A stretch of 37,275 bases of DNA, from the NCBI RefSeq assembly GCF_000003605.2, contig NW_003134345.1:2843-40117 (forward strand), given 5' to 3'. Made by a program: the position numbers and the translations under genes. Of this stretch, positions 22,301 through 31,174 are shown piece by piece. Position 1 is the stretch's first letter. Each line of letters begins with the position of its first letter. Source of the DNA: Saccoglossus kowalevskii. Lineage: Eukaryota; Hemichordata; Enteropneusta; Harrimaniidae. The notes under the pieces were generated by a model. It had not been told where the DNA came from. It ran no database searches and was given only the letters and a program-made list of their open reading frames with translations.

Positions 22301-25300
22301 ACATTTGTTTGTCTCTGTGAAAGTACCATCATAATGCCAGAATTTGTAGACAAAAATAGTATTCCATTAATAGAATTAATTAATTATTCATATTTCGTTA
22401 TCTGCTTTTGAAATGATAACTGCACAACTGGGATAATCTAGACAGAACTGTTTTTATGATTGAAAACTTTCTGTCACAAGACATTTTGCAGAATTGGTAA
22501 AGCAAACTTCCTTGTCATAAAAATAACATCAATTATGAATGTTGAAATGCAGAATTCAGCTGCATCGAACAATTCATTTAACACTTTGAGTGTCAGAAAT
22601 TTTCCAGACTAAAATTCAGTGCAAATATTTTCATTTTTTGTCAAATTTTTATCAAATTTCATCATCATTTTGGACCATACAGACAGTTTCAGGTATTTCT
22701 TTTAGTTTTTGATCAAAAGGTTTGTCTATTTATATCACCATTTCACATGGAGATGAGAAGACTACAAGATCATTTTGTAGAAGGTGCCAAAAGTTGACCA
22801 TGGTGCTCAAAGGATTACAGAGCCACAACTTTAACCCTTTCAAAGCAACAGTAAACTATCAACACCTTTCGCAATATGTAAAATATATTTGGTACAAAAT
22901 TAGCAAATAACAAATTATAGAAAAATTTTAAAAAACAAGAAATCAAGGGAATGACAAAGCCAAGCATAAATTTTAAATTTTGCTTTTGGGTGTGTAAATG
23001 TATGGTTTTCTTGATCAAAAGATTCAATTTGTACCCTATTTGGGTTTNNNNNNNNNNNNNNNNNNNNNNNNNNNNNNNNNNNNNNNNNNNNNNNNNNTAA
23101 TAGTGATATTCAAATTGCATAACAATTATAATCATACTACAAAATGTAGTAGTTTAATATTATTATTACAACGGTCAATTCAAAAAAATCAAAATTGATC
23201 AAAATGTTTGGGAAAATAAATAAATTATATTTGTTTATGCAGGTTTATTTTGAGAATAATGACACATGATTTCATGTGTTCAGAAAGTTAAATTCAGTAA
23301 CCAATTATTATATAGATACCAATATAATCACAATATCTGGAAAGCATGCATTATCTCCACAAAACAAAATATTGTAATTCAACAGTGCAGCATGAAGACT
23401 AAGATAAATTACTTACCTATTGGTACAGATGCTACTTGTGTAAACACATCCAACATTCGATTACCATCAGCATCAACTAAGTAATTCCCTTTACTTTTCT
23501 TATAATTACCAAAAAATAATACATGTTCAACATTCTATGAACAAAAATCACATGAATCACAAGTCAATGTCAATGTCAAAATTAAATCAAAATTTTCAAT
23601 CTAAACACAAAACAAACTGACAAGCATCAGTAACCCATGCACACGTAATAAGCTCGGTTATTAAGCATCCTTTTTTGGGGATGTCCGGTGGCCGAGGGGA
23701 AGACGTGTAGTGGCGTGAAGCTAGGCGATTAGGTGCTGTACGCGAGCGCCGGTTCGAGTTACGCATGCAGTACATGTTTACTATAATTAGACATAGTCTT
23801 TACCTTGCCGTTTATTCAGTGTTATTTGCTTACTTAGTAACCCATGCAAATGTTCTTACCAAGTGATATCTGACAATTTGTTAACATAAAGGGTTGCTAG
23901 TTGTTAAATTTCATCAAAATCACAAATTCAGCAATTTTGAATCAGCAATTTTGAATAAAAATCATGAAGATAAATAAAATGCATTGGTAATTCACCATGA
24001 GTAATGATGATAATAAAATAAATAAAATTGATATAGGCATGCCTAAGAAATTGTTGATAACATGTGTGAATTGTTTTGTTGTCTTTTGGAACAAAAATAG
24101 CCACCAATCAGTCAAAAATCAGTAGAAAAATAATATATATATATCATTGTCTTGTATTATGCCTGGGTGGTTAAAAACACATTCAAATATAAAAAACTAT
24201 TAAAGAAGAAAATATCTATTACAGAAATAAAACCCCATTATTCTTATTTATTTATAATTTTGTATATTTTATTTTTAAATATTTGGTGAACGCAATACAT
24301 ATTGCATATTTTAATAAAATTGCTTTGTCTTTCCTCTTTCTGGTTTGTTTTGATAACATAATCTTTAAATAAGAATTTTCTTTTTTCCTTGTATAATTCA
24401 TCATCTACGATGAAGTTAATTTTATTCTCAACTTCTTTTTCATTGCATTTTTTCCAAAGTTTATTCTTTTCTTTGATAACTGGTTCTTTGACCTAATTTG
24501 ATTTCATATTATATTTCAGTAATTTTAAAAACAAAGCATCTCTCTATACACTTTTTTAAAGTCTACAAAACAACTGTATATACGTTATTCTTTACCACTG
24601 TTTTCTCTTTTCCCATAAAGATATTTTTCAACAACCTTTTAAAAAAAAAAGAGTGCGTTATCTTTTCTAAAACTGAATTGAAGCTCAGTGAAATAATAAT
24701 ATTTAGAATACTAGTGAATAACTCTGATAAAGACAGCGTGACAGTAAAATTGCTCGTCAATTAGTTGGGTCTGATTTATGAATTAGAGCAAATATCATTG
24801 ACATCCACTATTTAAACTGCATTTTTTGCATGCTTTCGTCTAGTAGTATACCGGTATTATCTGTTTTCAATAACTTGGAAATTTCATCTTCAGCAGTGGA
24901 TTTTTTATTTTTTAAATTTTTGATTGCTTTTTGCATCAAGTTTCATTGAAATGATATGATTAGTTATTAAGATGTCAGTAGAAAACCTGACAATTGAGGA
25001 CTATGCAAATTAGGCAATTAATACGTACAGATTCCAACTAAAAAACTAAAAAGTATGCATTGTCCCAGAGCATTTACTGGTATGTATCAAATTTCATTAC
25101 AATCTGAAAAGCAGTTCTTGAGATATACATGGACACAAACAGGGTAATTCCAAAGACTTATATTGTATGTTACACACACAGAAGTAAAACCAAATTACCA
25201 ATATGTGTATGGTTTCACTTCCTGCTAAACCCAGAGCACAGTGCTATGGAGGGACTGTGCCCAGATACAAGCTGAAATAACTCAAAATAAGTTACACTAA

Positions 25301-28300
25301 ATCACCTGCTAAAGGCTTCTACAGAAATAACTGGAAAAAAAGCTACAGCATGTGGTGTGTAACAAATCCCCAGTATACTACATAAACATAGTGTCATTGA
25401 TGCATGTATATGTGTACACATAAATATTGTAGCTGCATACATGTGTGACAAGCTAGTTAACTACCTGCTTTCATTCAGCTGTCAACCATCACAACTGTAA
25501 CAACTGTTTTAGCTATATGTTTATCAATGAGCATTATTTAGATCATAAGATTAGTGTAGAATTCTATGCAAATATTGTACGTACCTTGGTAATGTTTTCA
25601 AATTTGCCGAGTAATTCCTATAGGAATAAAACAATTAAAACATGTGTTATTATGGGATGCATATGCAGGAAATGTGAAGAAAACACACAAATTGTTTACA
25701 CTCTACATAACAAAAAAAATATGCAAAATTATATAAGACTTATTATAATGACAATTGATAGGAAGTGACAAGATCAAAGTTAGCTTGCATTGGGGTGATT
25801 TAAACAATAATGACCCCTCCCCCTCCCCCCCCCCATAGCACCATATTTGATGAGATTTAAGTAGGATCAATAGCAAGATAATGTGCAAAGCGAAGTTGAA
25901 CAAATTATTGCATCCAGACCTTTCTCCGAATCAAATATGATGAAGTGATTCATTGTTTTTGTTATAAATCAACATTATCATAATTAAACAAATCTTGTTG
26001 AATTTGGGGCTGTTTTTTTTTTTTAAATGAATTTACTTGTGAAAAGAGGTAATTTATGTAATAAAGTGAAGCTATGATGTCATGGTAGTCATGGTGATTT
26101 ATATTAAGCTATAATTTTGTTGGGCGGTCTAGACTTTTCACAAAACCCATTCATGTGTGGCTTATCACCATTACATGTAGGTACAACAACAGGTTTTTTA
26201 GGGTGTTCCCTTTTTGCAATATCCGTATGATAATGTACACTATCCAGCCTAGTTTGAATATAGGCTTGTATGAAAGTGAGTATGAGGGCAAGCACAATAC
26301 CAATTAAAAGAAACTTATAACTAAAAAATGTGTTATTTTATGAATAATAAATAATAAGTATAATTCTATGAATCTATGTGCAAAAAGAAAATCTAAATGC
26401 TTCCAGGAAATATACAATTGAGTATGGTCATTACAGCCTATGTCACAATAAATTTGAAGTTGACAGGAAAGAGATTTCCAATAAAAAACAATCTATTGCA
26501 CTATTAGTGTGATGCAAAGTATTAAAATTTGTATATTTTTTTATAATAGGTTGGTGATCCATTATTTTTATATTTGTAGAAATGTTCTCTAATGTTTTTT
26601 AAATTTTGAATTAAATTTCTCAAAAACAAAGAAGACAAGCAGTTGGCCCAAAAAAATATCTTGAGTCGTGGATTACCAGCAGCCAGTGACAGTAGTAGTT
26701 CTATTAAATCACAAGCATGGCCGCATTGAATGCAATAAATTTAGTCTCGTACAATCAAATTCTTGTGAGTTTGACGTTTTAATTTGGTGCACAATAAACC
26801 CTTTTGAAAATTACCCATGAGTCAAAGTAATACTGAATAACAACATTTTAATAAATCATGCCCCAAGTCTCACTAAGTATAGATTTATTTATTACATTAA
26901 TCATTCCACTGTACAAACATAGAAGTCATGCATGCTTTGTTTCCAATCCAAATGACATACAAAGGCTTACAAAACAGAGGGTGTAAACAAGCAGTGTCTC
27001 GGCTGAGAGCTCTGTTAGCGATTAAGTTATTGTCATAAAATGATTAAATCTGGTAAAAGTCCACCAAAAGTACATGCATACGTAGTATCAAAGCAATAGT
27101 GCTAGCCATATTTTGAAGAAACAGTCAAAAATGTTTTACAAACAAAAATACAAATATTCACTAAATTATAGAATTGAAGTTATTCTGTAATGACAAATTT
27201 GAGAAAAGTCCACTTAAGGTACCTACATATACAAATATATGTCAAGAAAGTATTATGTTACGAAAGACACAACTATAGCTATACTGATTCACACCTTAGA
27301 TCTGGGTCCAGGAACTATTATGTTACATAAAGAAGTATATCTATATTGATTCTGACCTTAGATCTGGGTCCAGGAACCGTGGTTTTCATAGATGGTTTGT
27401 CATACTCATCGGGAAATAGTCTTGTCTGTGGAGATAACTTCCTTGCATGTGAAACACAGCGAACTGAAAAAAAACAGAAAAACACATTTTTTGTTACTAC
27501 AATCAACATTTTCCCATCCATAAATGACAAAATGTGTGCATGACAGCAGCTATCAAAGATGGAGAAAATTCACTTAATTAAGAATACTTGATATTATTGA
27601 AACAATAACATTAATAATTATTTATAGTAATGTTCTGACAAATAAACACAAATAATAAAGTGACTGATTTGCACAGGTTGACTTTATTTATATTACTATT
27701 CGGTGACACAGAAACCTGATGAGGCCACACAAAATGAAGCAATTGATTTTCAATACAGTTATCATCTGCACAGTGTCTGACTTCAAATGTTATGTTTCAT
27801 TTAGCATTCTATTGTTATGTTATATTTATTTAATTCGATCTGATAGGCAGAAAGGCTAAAAGATGGTTAATTATTATGCTAATTAGGTGATTAGTATGCA
27901 TGGATTCCAACTAAAAAATACAGACAGACACACGGACAGGGTAACTGCACACAGAAGAAAAAAAAGGTCACTAACAAAAGAATTATTTTTAGTGTAATGT
28001 CCTCTCAGTAAGTATGTGTGTGGGACAAAGGGTTGACTCCCTCTAGTAAAATAGGGGGGCAAGGGTTATTTTCGTTCAACGTAATTGCAATATTTTTTTG
28101 TTCGTACAACGTAAATTGAAAAAATAAATTTTGTAATTCTGTAATCACAGGCTAGACGTACAACGTAATCAATCAAATATATTTTTCTTACATCGTAAAA
28201 ATGTGTCATTTTTTTCGGTGCGTACAAGAATTTTCAAGGTTTTCTTTTTTAATTTTCTGTAAAATGTAAAATAACCTTTATTTTCTCTGTAAACTGTAAA

Positions 28301-31174
28301 CATTCAATTTTCCCTGTAAACTGTAAAAACGTCTTTTTTCCTTGTAAATTGTAAAAAGCCCTTTTTATTTCCCGTAAAACTGTACCAGCTACCCCCCTTG
28401 CCCCCCCCCCTCAAAATAGGTAGCCAGCTGCACTATATTTTTAGACCATAAAATATAGACCACCTCATGGTCTTAAAAATTTAAACCTGCTGTTTCAACC
28501 AATGGTTGGGACACAATTTAAATTTAAAAAACAAGTGCGTGGAAATGACAAGTCCCCATCAGTACTTTGTCAAAGATTACTGACAAATACCCAACATACC
28601 AAAGAATAGAATGGATTACGTGTCAAAATAAACAATTTCAGGAATTGCATAAAGAAGCAATGACCTATTTAAATGTGTCAATTGTGGTTTATAGTGTGAT
28701 GGTGGATCAAATCATTAGAGTAGTCTTACAGTACTTGCTGGTGGGGGGGGGGATTACCAATACATGGAATATCTATTTTGACTGATATGATACAAAATGG
28801 AGCCAGTTTATTTGCGCTTTTTTTTGTATTTGTGTTGAATGAGATAAGTCAAGGCATGTCAGAGAAATGGTCCTGGAAGAGCATTCTTTAAAACAATATG
28901 ACCATGAGTCAGCCATTTTGAATCGTATGTGCAAACAAGCAGCCTGTCGGCTGAAATAGCTCCGCTGTTTGCAAGGCACATTGCAATTAAAGAACAGAAG
29001 ATATCATTAGAAAATGAACAATATGTATAGTATTAAAGCAATCAGACTTTTTATAACTTTTTATCAAAAATATTAATTAAAATTAGATAATTGAAGAACA
29101 AAATCATCACGAAATGAACAAATCTGAGAGAGGTCTAGTACCTATGTAGTATATATAATATCAAAGCAATGGGACTTGTGGTTTTTAACAAGAAATCGAA
29201 AATATCACTTTTTACCAAAAATGACAAAAATATTTATCAAAATTAGAGAATTGAAGATATCATCACAAAATGAACAAATCTGAGAGAGGTCCACCCAAGG
29301 TACCTACATACCAAGTATCAAAGCATTCAGACTAGTGGTTTTCAAGAAGAAAATAGCATTTTTGACCAAAAATGCCAAAAATATTGGCTATAAATAAGAC
29401 AATTGAACATATCCACACAAAATGAACAAATCTGAGAGAGGAGCACCCAAGGTACCTAGAAGGTTTCACAGCTATACAGTTTGTGGTTTTTAAGAAGAAG
29501 TTGGAAATGTAAAGTTGATGACGACGACAGTGACAGCAACGACGTACGCCGACGGACAGTCAGTAATACTATAAGCTCCGCTCGACTTTGTTGACAGCGG
29601 AGCTAAAAACTGAAGATATCATTAGAAAATGAACAATAGGTACAGTGTCAAAGCAATCAGACTTGCTGTTTTTAACAAGAATTCAAAAATATCACTTTTT
29701 ACCAAAGATTCCAAAAATATTCACCAAAATTAGAGAATTGAAAATATCATCATGAAATGAACAAATCTGAGAGAGGTCCACATGTAGTACCTATATATGT
29801 AATATCAAAGCAATCTGACTTGCAGTTTTTAACAAGAAGTCGAAAATATCCCTTTTTACCAAAAATGACAAAAATATTCACCAAAATTAGAGAATTGAAG
29901 ATATCATCATTAAATGAACAAATCTAAAAGAGGTCTACCCAAGGTACATATACACCAAGTATCAAAGCATTCAGACTTGTAGTTTCTAAGAAGAAGTCGA
30001 AAAGGTAAAAAGTTGACACGGACGACGACAGACAATCACTCATATGATAAGCTTGACAAAGTCAACAGCGGGGCTAAAAAATTAAGTGAATCAAGGTTTG
30101 ATTTTTATGCATTTTTAACATAAAAATTATTATGAAATGTGGGCATGTGCTTATTCAAAAATATGTGTGATGTATGTCATAAGTTTGAAAGTGATCAGTG
30201 ATCAAGTGATCTCTAACTATGAGTTACATGATTTGGATGTGATGTGTTTTTGACAATTTTGATTTTTGATGTGTGCTAATAAGTCAAGGAGTGTAAAAAT
30301 CATACGGCAAGCAGCCTGTCACTGATATAACTCAATTTCAAGATAACAAGAATATTCAATAAAATGAGAAAATTGAAGTTGTCAACAATAAATAAATAAA
30401 TCTATCTAACAGAGGAATGAACCAAATTAATCAGACAGTGGTTCATCTAAGGTACCTACATATATAATATCAAAGCTGGTGCTTTTTAAAACAAGTCAGA
30501 AATAATTGGGTTTTTTTTACCAAAAATGACAAACAAAAAAATTACTGAAATTAGAGAACTAAGTTTTCACCATGAATTCAACAATTATTTTGATTGCATG
30601 TACATTCATTGACTGTATATTTCTGTCTAAGTGATCAGCGCCCTCTTGTGTTCATTTAATTAAATAAAAGAAACATTGTGCTGTGAATTATTGTATTTAT
30701 TACTAGGTACTTTTCTCTCCTCGCACGGGTACAGTTGTGGCGATTAGTTTTCGCAAAATTATCTCCATCCCTGATTAAAAAGAAGTGAAAACTTATAAAA
30801 GTGTTAGACCTGTACTGAAGACAATACCCAGACTCTAGTACTAGTAACAGTGTCAATATGCGTAAAGCCCCACCCGAGGCCCGTCGTAGCTGCAATTCTG
30901 TAATTTATATGTTATTTGGTTTCGCTGTAGTATCAAAGCAATCAAGCGGGCGGGCGGTTTTCAAAAAATCATAAGCGAAAGTTGACGAAGACGCGCAGAT
31001 TCGTTCAATCATATTCGATGACAGTAGAGCTTAGACAATAATATTGATTATTATTATTTCATGAATAAAGCCACACAAAAAGATTGCAGTATAATACTCA
31101 CCCGGGGTCGCTATCTGTTTGCCACGATGGAAACGAAACAAATCCACGCTTATTTTCACTCGTTTACAGGCCAT
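10245..31174 (-). CDS. ABAT: 4-aminobutyrate aminotransferase, mitochondrial (GABA transaminase), whole gene, 15 coding exons
   Basis: A PLP class-III aminotransferase that converts GABA and 2-oxoglutarate to succinic semialdehyde and glutamate in the mitochondrial matrix (GABA shunt). Joining exons 31102-31174, 27357-27463, 25585-25617, 23417-23534, 20476-20525, 17855-17935, 17172-17264, 16835-16897, 16467-16530, 16124-16272, 15785-15922, 15394-15561, 14722-14868, 11630-11741 and 10245-10369 gives 1521 nt and 506 residues, against about 500 in vertebrates, with every phase compatible. Key residues: Cys168/Cys171 (Fe-S), Arg225, Glu303, Asp331, Lys362 (PLP Schiff base), Thr386 and Arg478. Their numbers exceed those of the mature pig enzyme (as I recall them) by a constant 33, so I infer no indels across the catalytic core. 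Introns range from 194 nt to 3.6 kb; all are GT-AG. The gene looks intact and functional. A second copy lies downstream. Confidence 0.95.
10780..10829. other. assembly gap (50 N) in ABAT intron 14
   Basis: A run of exactly 50 N, presumably a fixed-size placeholder. It lies inside an intron and interrupts no exon. Confidence 0.99.
10840..11515. repeat. degenerate ~140-150 bp repeats with 'tatgcaaattag' core, intron 14
   Basis: Several loosely similar units contain 'taatatgcaaattaggtaat', 'ccaaaaactaat', 'accaagtttcattgaaatct' and 'tgagaaacaagtgaaaatg'. The same family recurs at about 13600-13860, 24930-25145 and 27845-27960. It is an interspersed, partly tandem repeat with no coding capacity. 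Confidence 0.65.
11630..11741 (-). CDS. ABAT: ABAT exon 14
   Basis: Residues 429-466 (last codon split). It begins [20 protein letters not shown], aligning with YPQFISRVRGRGTFCSFD. The acceptor is TTTGCCTTTCAG; the donor is G|GTGAGT, phase 1. The first ~43 nt of this exon and its acceptor are the template of the tandem array next to it. The exon identifies the true acceptor as the lowest-coordinate copy, the only one that leads into RGAGTFC. Confidence 0.94.
11742..12755 (-). repeat. minisatellite of 18 units (54-55 bp) made of the ABAT exon 14 splice acceptor and exon start
   Basis: In the gene's orientation each unit reads ATTTGTCTTTCAG then GATAAATGTCCTACTATG and TTCAGTAATGCTAGAGATG, copying the end of intron 13 and the first ~40 nt of exon 14 ([12 protein letters not shown]; the units encode [12 protein letters not shown]). 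I count 18 copies besides the true exon, with 55-nt spacing, or 54 where one base is missing. All copies keep the AG with an upstream pyrimidine run (TTTCAG, or TTTTAG near 11962). Because 55 is not a multiple of 3 and the next unit supplies TAA in the shifted frame, retention of a 55-nt unit leads to a stop. Confidence 0.95.
13985..14335 (+). mobile_element. ~350-bp interspersed element with G/C-run ends, copy 1 (intron 13)
   Basis: Starts with a G-rich run (ggggggggacaagggggg) and tagctggtacagttttacgg, and ends tttgcccccccccccc. The interior is a series of phrases such as tttacaatttacaagg and tttttacagtttacagtg. An opposite-orientation relative lies at 28049-28411. It looks like a non-autonomous element; 'acttc' near both ends may be a target duplication. 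Confidence 0.7.
14722..14868 (-). CDS. ABAT: ABAT exon 13
   Basis: Residues 380-428. [13 protein letters not shown] matches YRIFNTWLGDPSK; Thr386 is the residue that reaches the PLP phosphate of the neighbouring subunit. The acceptor is TTTCTAG; the donor GTATGT is phase 0. The next intron (2980 nt) contains the splice-acceptor minisatellite. Confidence 0.95.
15394..15561 (-). CDS. ABAT: ABAT exon 12 (PLP lysine)
   Basis: Residues 324-379. VDEVQTG holds Asp331, which pairs with the PLP ring nitrogen. Residues 359-366 (CFSKKMLT) hold Lys362, the Schiff-base lysine. GKFWAHE follows the VDEVQTG motif as in vertebrates. The acceptor is TTTTAAG; the donor GGA|GTAAGA is phase 0. Confidence 0.96.
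15785..15922 (-). CDS. ABAT: ABAT exon 11 (active-site glutamate)
   Basis: Residues 278-323. [18 protein letters not shown] is the class-III motif; Glu303 matches the Glu270 that pairs with the substrate-binding Arg445 in the pig enzyme. The acceptor is ATCTAAG; the donor GTGAGT is phase 0. Confidence 0.96.
16124..16272 (-). CDS. ABAT: ABAT exon 10
   Basis: Residues 228-277. It contains [20 protein letters not shown], nearly identical to the vertebrate [18 protein letters not shown]. The acceptor is TGACAG; the donor GTAAGA is phase 0. Confidence 0.96.
16467..16530 (-). CDS. ABAT: ABAT exon 9 (substrate-binding arginine)
   Basis: Residues 207-228 (last codon split). It contains [13 protein letters not shown], the family motif 'SFMGAFHGRTMG'. 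Arg225 corresponds to Arg192 of the mature pig enzyme, which binds the GABA or 2-oxoglutarate carboxylate. The donor is G|GTAATT, phase 1. Confidence 0.95.
16835..16897 (-). CDS. ABAT: ABAT exon 8
   Basis: Residues 186-206, starting [16 protein letters not shown], the variable region that in vertebrates reads SKERGQRGFSQEELET. The acceptor is good (ATTTTCAG). The donor GAG|GTCATT is the weakest in the gene, although length and frame both require it. Confidence 0.88.
17172..17264 (-). CDS. ABAT: ABAT exon 7 (iron-sulfur cysteines and PLP phosphate loop)
   Basis: Residues 155-185. The motif [11 protein letters not shown] carries Cys168 and Cys171, equivalent to the two cysteines that bind the inter-subunit [2Fe-2S] cluster of mammalian ABAT, and the Gly-Ala-Cys turn that holds the PLP phosphate. 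The acceptor is TTTTTAG; the donor GTAAGT is phase 0. Confidence 0.95.
17855..17935 (-). CDS. ABAT: ABAT exon 6
   Basis: Residues 128-154. It contains [19 protein letters not shown], matching the [16 protein letters not shown] region near the active-site entrance. The acceptor is CTCTTTTCAG; the donor GTGAGT is phase 0. Confidence 0.95.
18001..18259. repeat. near-perfect 131-bp tandem duplication in ABAT intron 5
   Basis: Bases 18001-18131 and 18132-18259 are the same sequence in direct orientation, without visible mismatches over about 128 bp (each copy carries aattatcatctaattaaatg and ggtaccagtattacatgcaa). It is either a very recent duplication or an assembly artefact from joining two haplotypes. 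Confidence 0.93.
19010..19039 (+). repeat. (taa)n microsatellite
   Basis: A run of about eight taa/ata trinucleotide units inside intron 5. Confidence 0.85.
19376..20300. repeat. 49-bp minisatellite, about 19 units, ABAT intron 5
   Basis: The unit is gtgatgggttacccatacag then gtagtgttttccaaagtgtt and cagtgattg. Most units are 49 bp; two are 41 bp, lacking one 8-bp tgatgggt step. Decayed copies extend outward to about 19090 and 20390. Each unit contains atgggt-t-acccat, a 6-bp inverted repeat around one base. The array lies about 200 nt 3' of exon 5 in the gene's orientation and contains no exon copy. Confidence 0.95.
20476..20525 (-). CDS. ABAT: ABAT exon 5
   Basis: Residues 111-127, [17 protein letters not shown], aligning with the GYSHPALLKLIQQPQN segment. 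The acceptor is CTACTAG; the donor GTGAGA is phase 0. The 49-bp minisatellite follows about 200 nt downstream in intron 5. Confidence 0.94.
21451..21685. mobile_element. 235-bp MITE-like element with ~20-30 bp terminal inverted repeats (intron 4)
   Basis: The left end atttttcgttcaactgcgag matches the reverse complement of the right end (atttttcgttcactgcgag). It is CpG-richer than its flanks. 'tcaattgc' occurs just outside both ends and may be a target duplication. An internal gattttgaactcaaaatc can form a hairpin. The 91-codon open frame crossing it is a by-product of its higher GC content. Confidence 0.7.
23048..23097. other. assembly gap (50 N) in ABAT intron 4
   Basis: Exactly 50 N, a placeholder gap within an intron. 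Confidence 0.99.
23417..23534 (-). CDS. ABAT: ABAT exon 4
   Basis: Residues 72-111 (last codon split). It contains [16 protein letters not shown], the conserved class-III aminotransferase N-terminal stretch 'NYLVDVDGNRMLD'. The donor is G|GTAAGT, phase 1; the acceptor is TTCATAG. Confidence 0.95.
23681..23765 (+). ncRNA. tRNA-like sequence (SINE head or tRNA pseudogene) with pol III A and B boxes
   Basis: The A box at 23689-23699 (tggccgagggg) fits TRGYNNARNGG exactly, and the B box at 23751-23761 (ggttcgagtta) fits the consensus except its last two bases. The spacing of ~50 nt and the GGTGGCCGAG start recall Leu/Ser-type tRNAs with a long variable arm, but the acceptor arms do not pair, so this is not a working tRNA. 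It is on the strand opposite to ABAT, in intron 3. Confidence 0.6.
24930..25145. repeat. copy of the 'tatgcaaattag' interspersed repeat in ABAT intron 3
   Basis: Contains tttcattgaaatgatatgat, actatgcaaattaggcaatt, agattccaactaaaaaacta and acatggacacaaacagggta, the same phrase order as the units in introns 13 and 14. Confidence 0.6.
25585..25617 (-). CDS. ABAT: ABAT exon 3 (33-nt microexon)
   Basis: Residues 61-71, [11 protein letters not shown], matching the ELMKQLNIIQ segment of vertebrate ABAT. It is bounded by CCTATAG and a strong GTACGT donor, both phase 0. At 11 codons it is the shortest exon of the gene. Confidence 0.9.
26104..26320 (-). CDS. unassigned open exon-like segment with a transmembrane stretch, inside ABAT intron 2
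   Basis: After a possible acceptor (CACATTTTTTAG at 26321-26332) a frame of about 71 codons stays open to a TAA at 26104. It begins with a hydrophobic segment ([20 protein letters not shown]), followed by a polar tail with [11 protein letters not shown] and ending CEKSRPPNK. That layout suits the membrane anchor and stem of a type II protein or a short C-terminal exon, but I do not recognise the protein. There is no in-frame ATG before the hydrophobic segment. It could be an exon of a nested gene, a pseudogene fragment, or chance. Confidence 0.3.
27253..27380 (-). repeat. 62-65 bp tandem duplication covering the exon 2 donor of ABAT
   Basis: The exon end ctggacccagatctaag and its intron flank occur twice: the true copy (donor GTCAGA at 27356) and a second copy 62 nt downstream (donor GTGTGA at 27294). 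The flank ttatgttac is duplicated at 65-nt spacing. Use of the second donor would add 62 nt and shift the frame. Confidence 0.88.
27357..27463 (-). CDS. ABAT: ABAT exon 2
   Basis: Residues 25-60. It ends in the family signature [10 protein letters not shown], which precedes the catalytic domain (vertebrate form: KTEVPGPRSQ). The acceptor has a T-rich tract and AG; the donor is AAG|GTCAGA, phase 0. A duplicated copy of the exon end plus a second donor lies just downstream in intron 2. Confidence 0.93.
28049..28411 (-). mobile_element. ~360-bp interspersed element with G/C-run ends, copy 2 (intron 1, inverted relative to copy 1)
   Basis: Starts ggggggcaagggttattttcg and ends gtaccagctacccccc ttg then a C run: the reverse of the element at 13985-14335, sharing phrases such as the tctagcctgtgattacag region. 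'aaaata' directly outside both ends (near 28044 and 28414) may be a target duplication. Being inverted, the two copies in the same pre-mRNA could base-pair across ~14 kb. Confidence 0.72.
28957..29605. mobile_element. ~650-bp MITE-like element with 12-bp terminal inverted repeats (intron 1)
   Basis: Left end tagctccgctgt, right end acagcggagcta. The interior has a ~155-bp sub-repeat carrying atgaacaaatctgagagagg, aaagcaatcagactt and caaaattagagaattgaag at about 29117, 29271 and 29424. The right end has a gacgacgacag tract. The last 35 bp also fold as agctccgct/agcggagct. Confidence 0.65.
29606..30080. mobile_element. second, partial copy of the 12-bp-TIR element (intron 1)
   Basis: Repeats the sub-units (atgaacaaatctgagagagg at 29757, a variant at 29915) and ends gacgacgacagacaatcact then caacagcggggctaaaaa, parallel to the end of the preceding copy. 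More distant relatives are visible at about 27060-27240, 18700-18960 and 30920-31035. Confidence 0.6.
31102..31174 (-). CDS. ABAT: ABAT exon 1 (start codon, mitochondrial transit peptide)
   Basis: Encodes residues 1-24 and the first base of codon 25. The peptide starts MACKRVKIS, is rich in Lys/Arg and hydrophobic residues and has only one acidic residue, as expected of a matrix-targeting presequence. The start has G at -3 and G at +4. The donor is G|GTGAGT, phase 1, which matches exon 2 and makes Val25. The first exon is poorly conserved between species, so this call rests on the start context, the phase fit and the targeting character. Confidence 0.8.

Noticed and set aside
23681-23765. Functional tRNA gene
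   Set aside because: The A and B boxes fit but acceptor-stem pairing and the last B-box bases fail, so only a SINE or pseudo-tRNA is supported.
30656-30895. 79-codon minus-strand open frame starting MQLRRASGG
   Set aside because: No recognisable motif, no splice or start support, and it lies in ABAT intron 1 among repeats.
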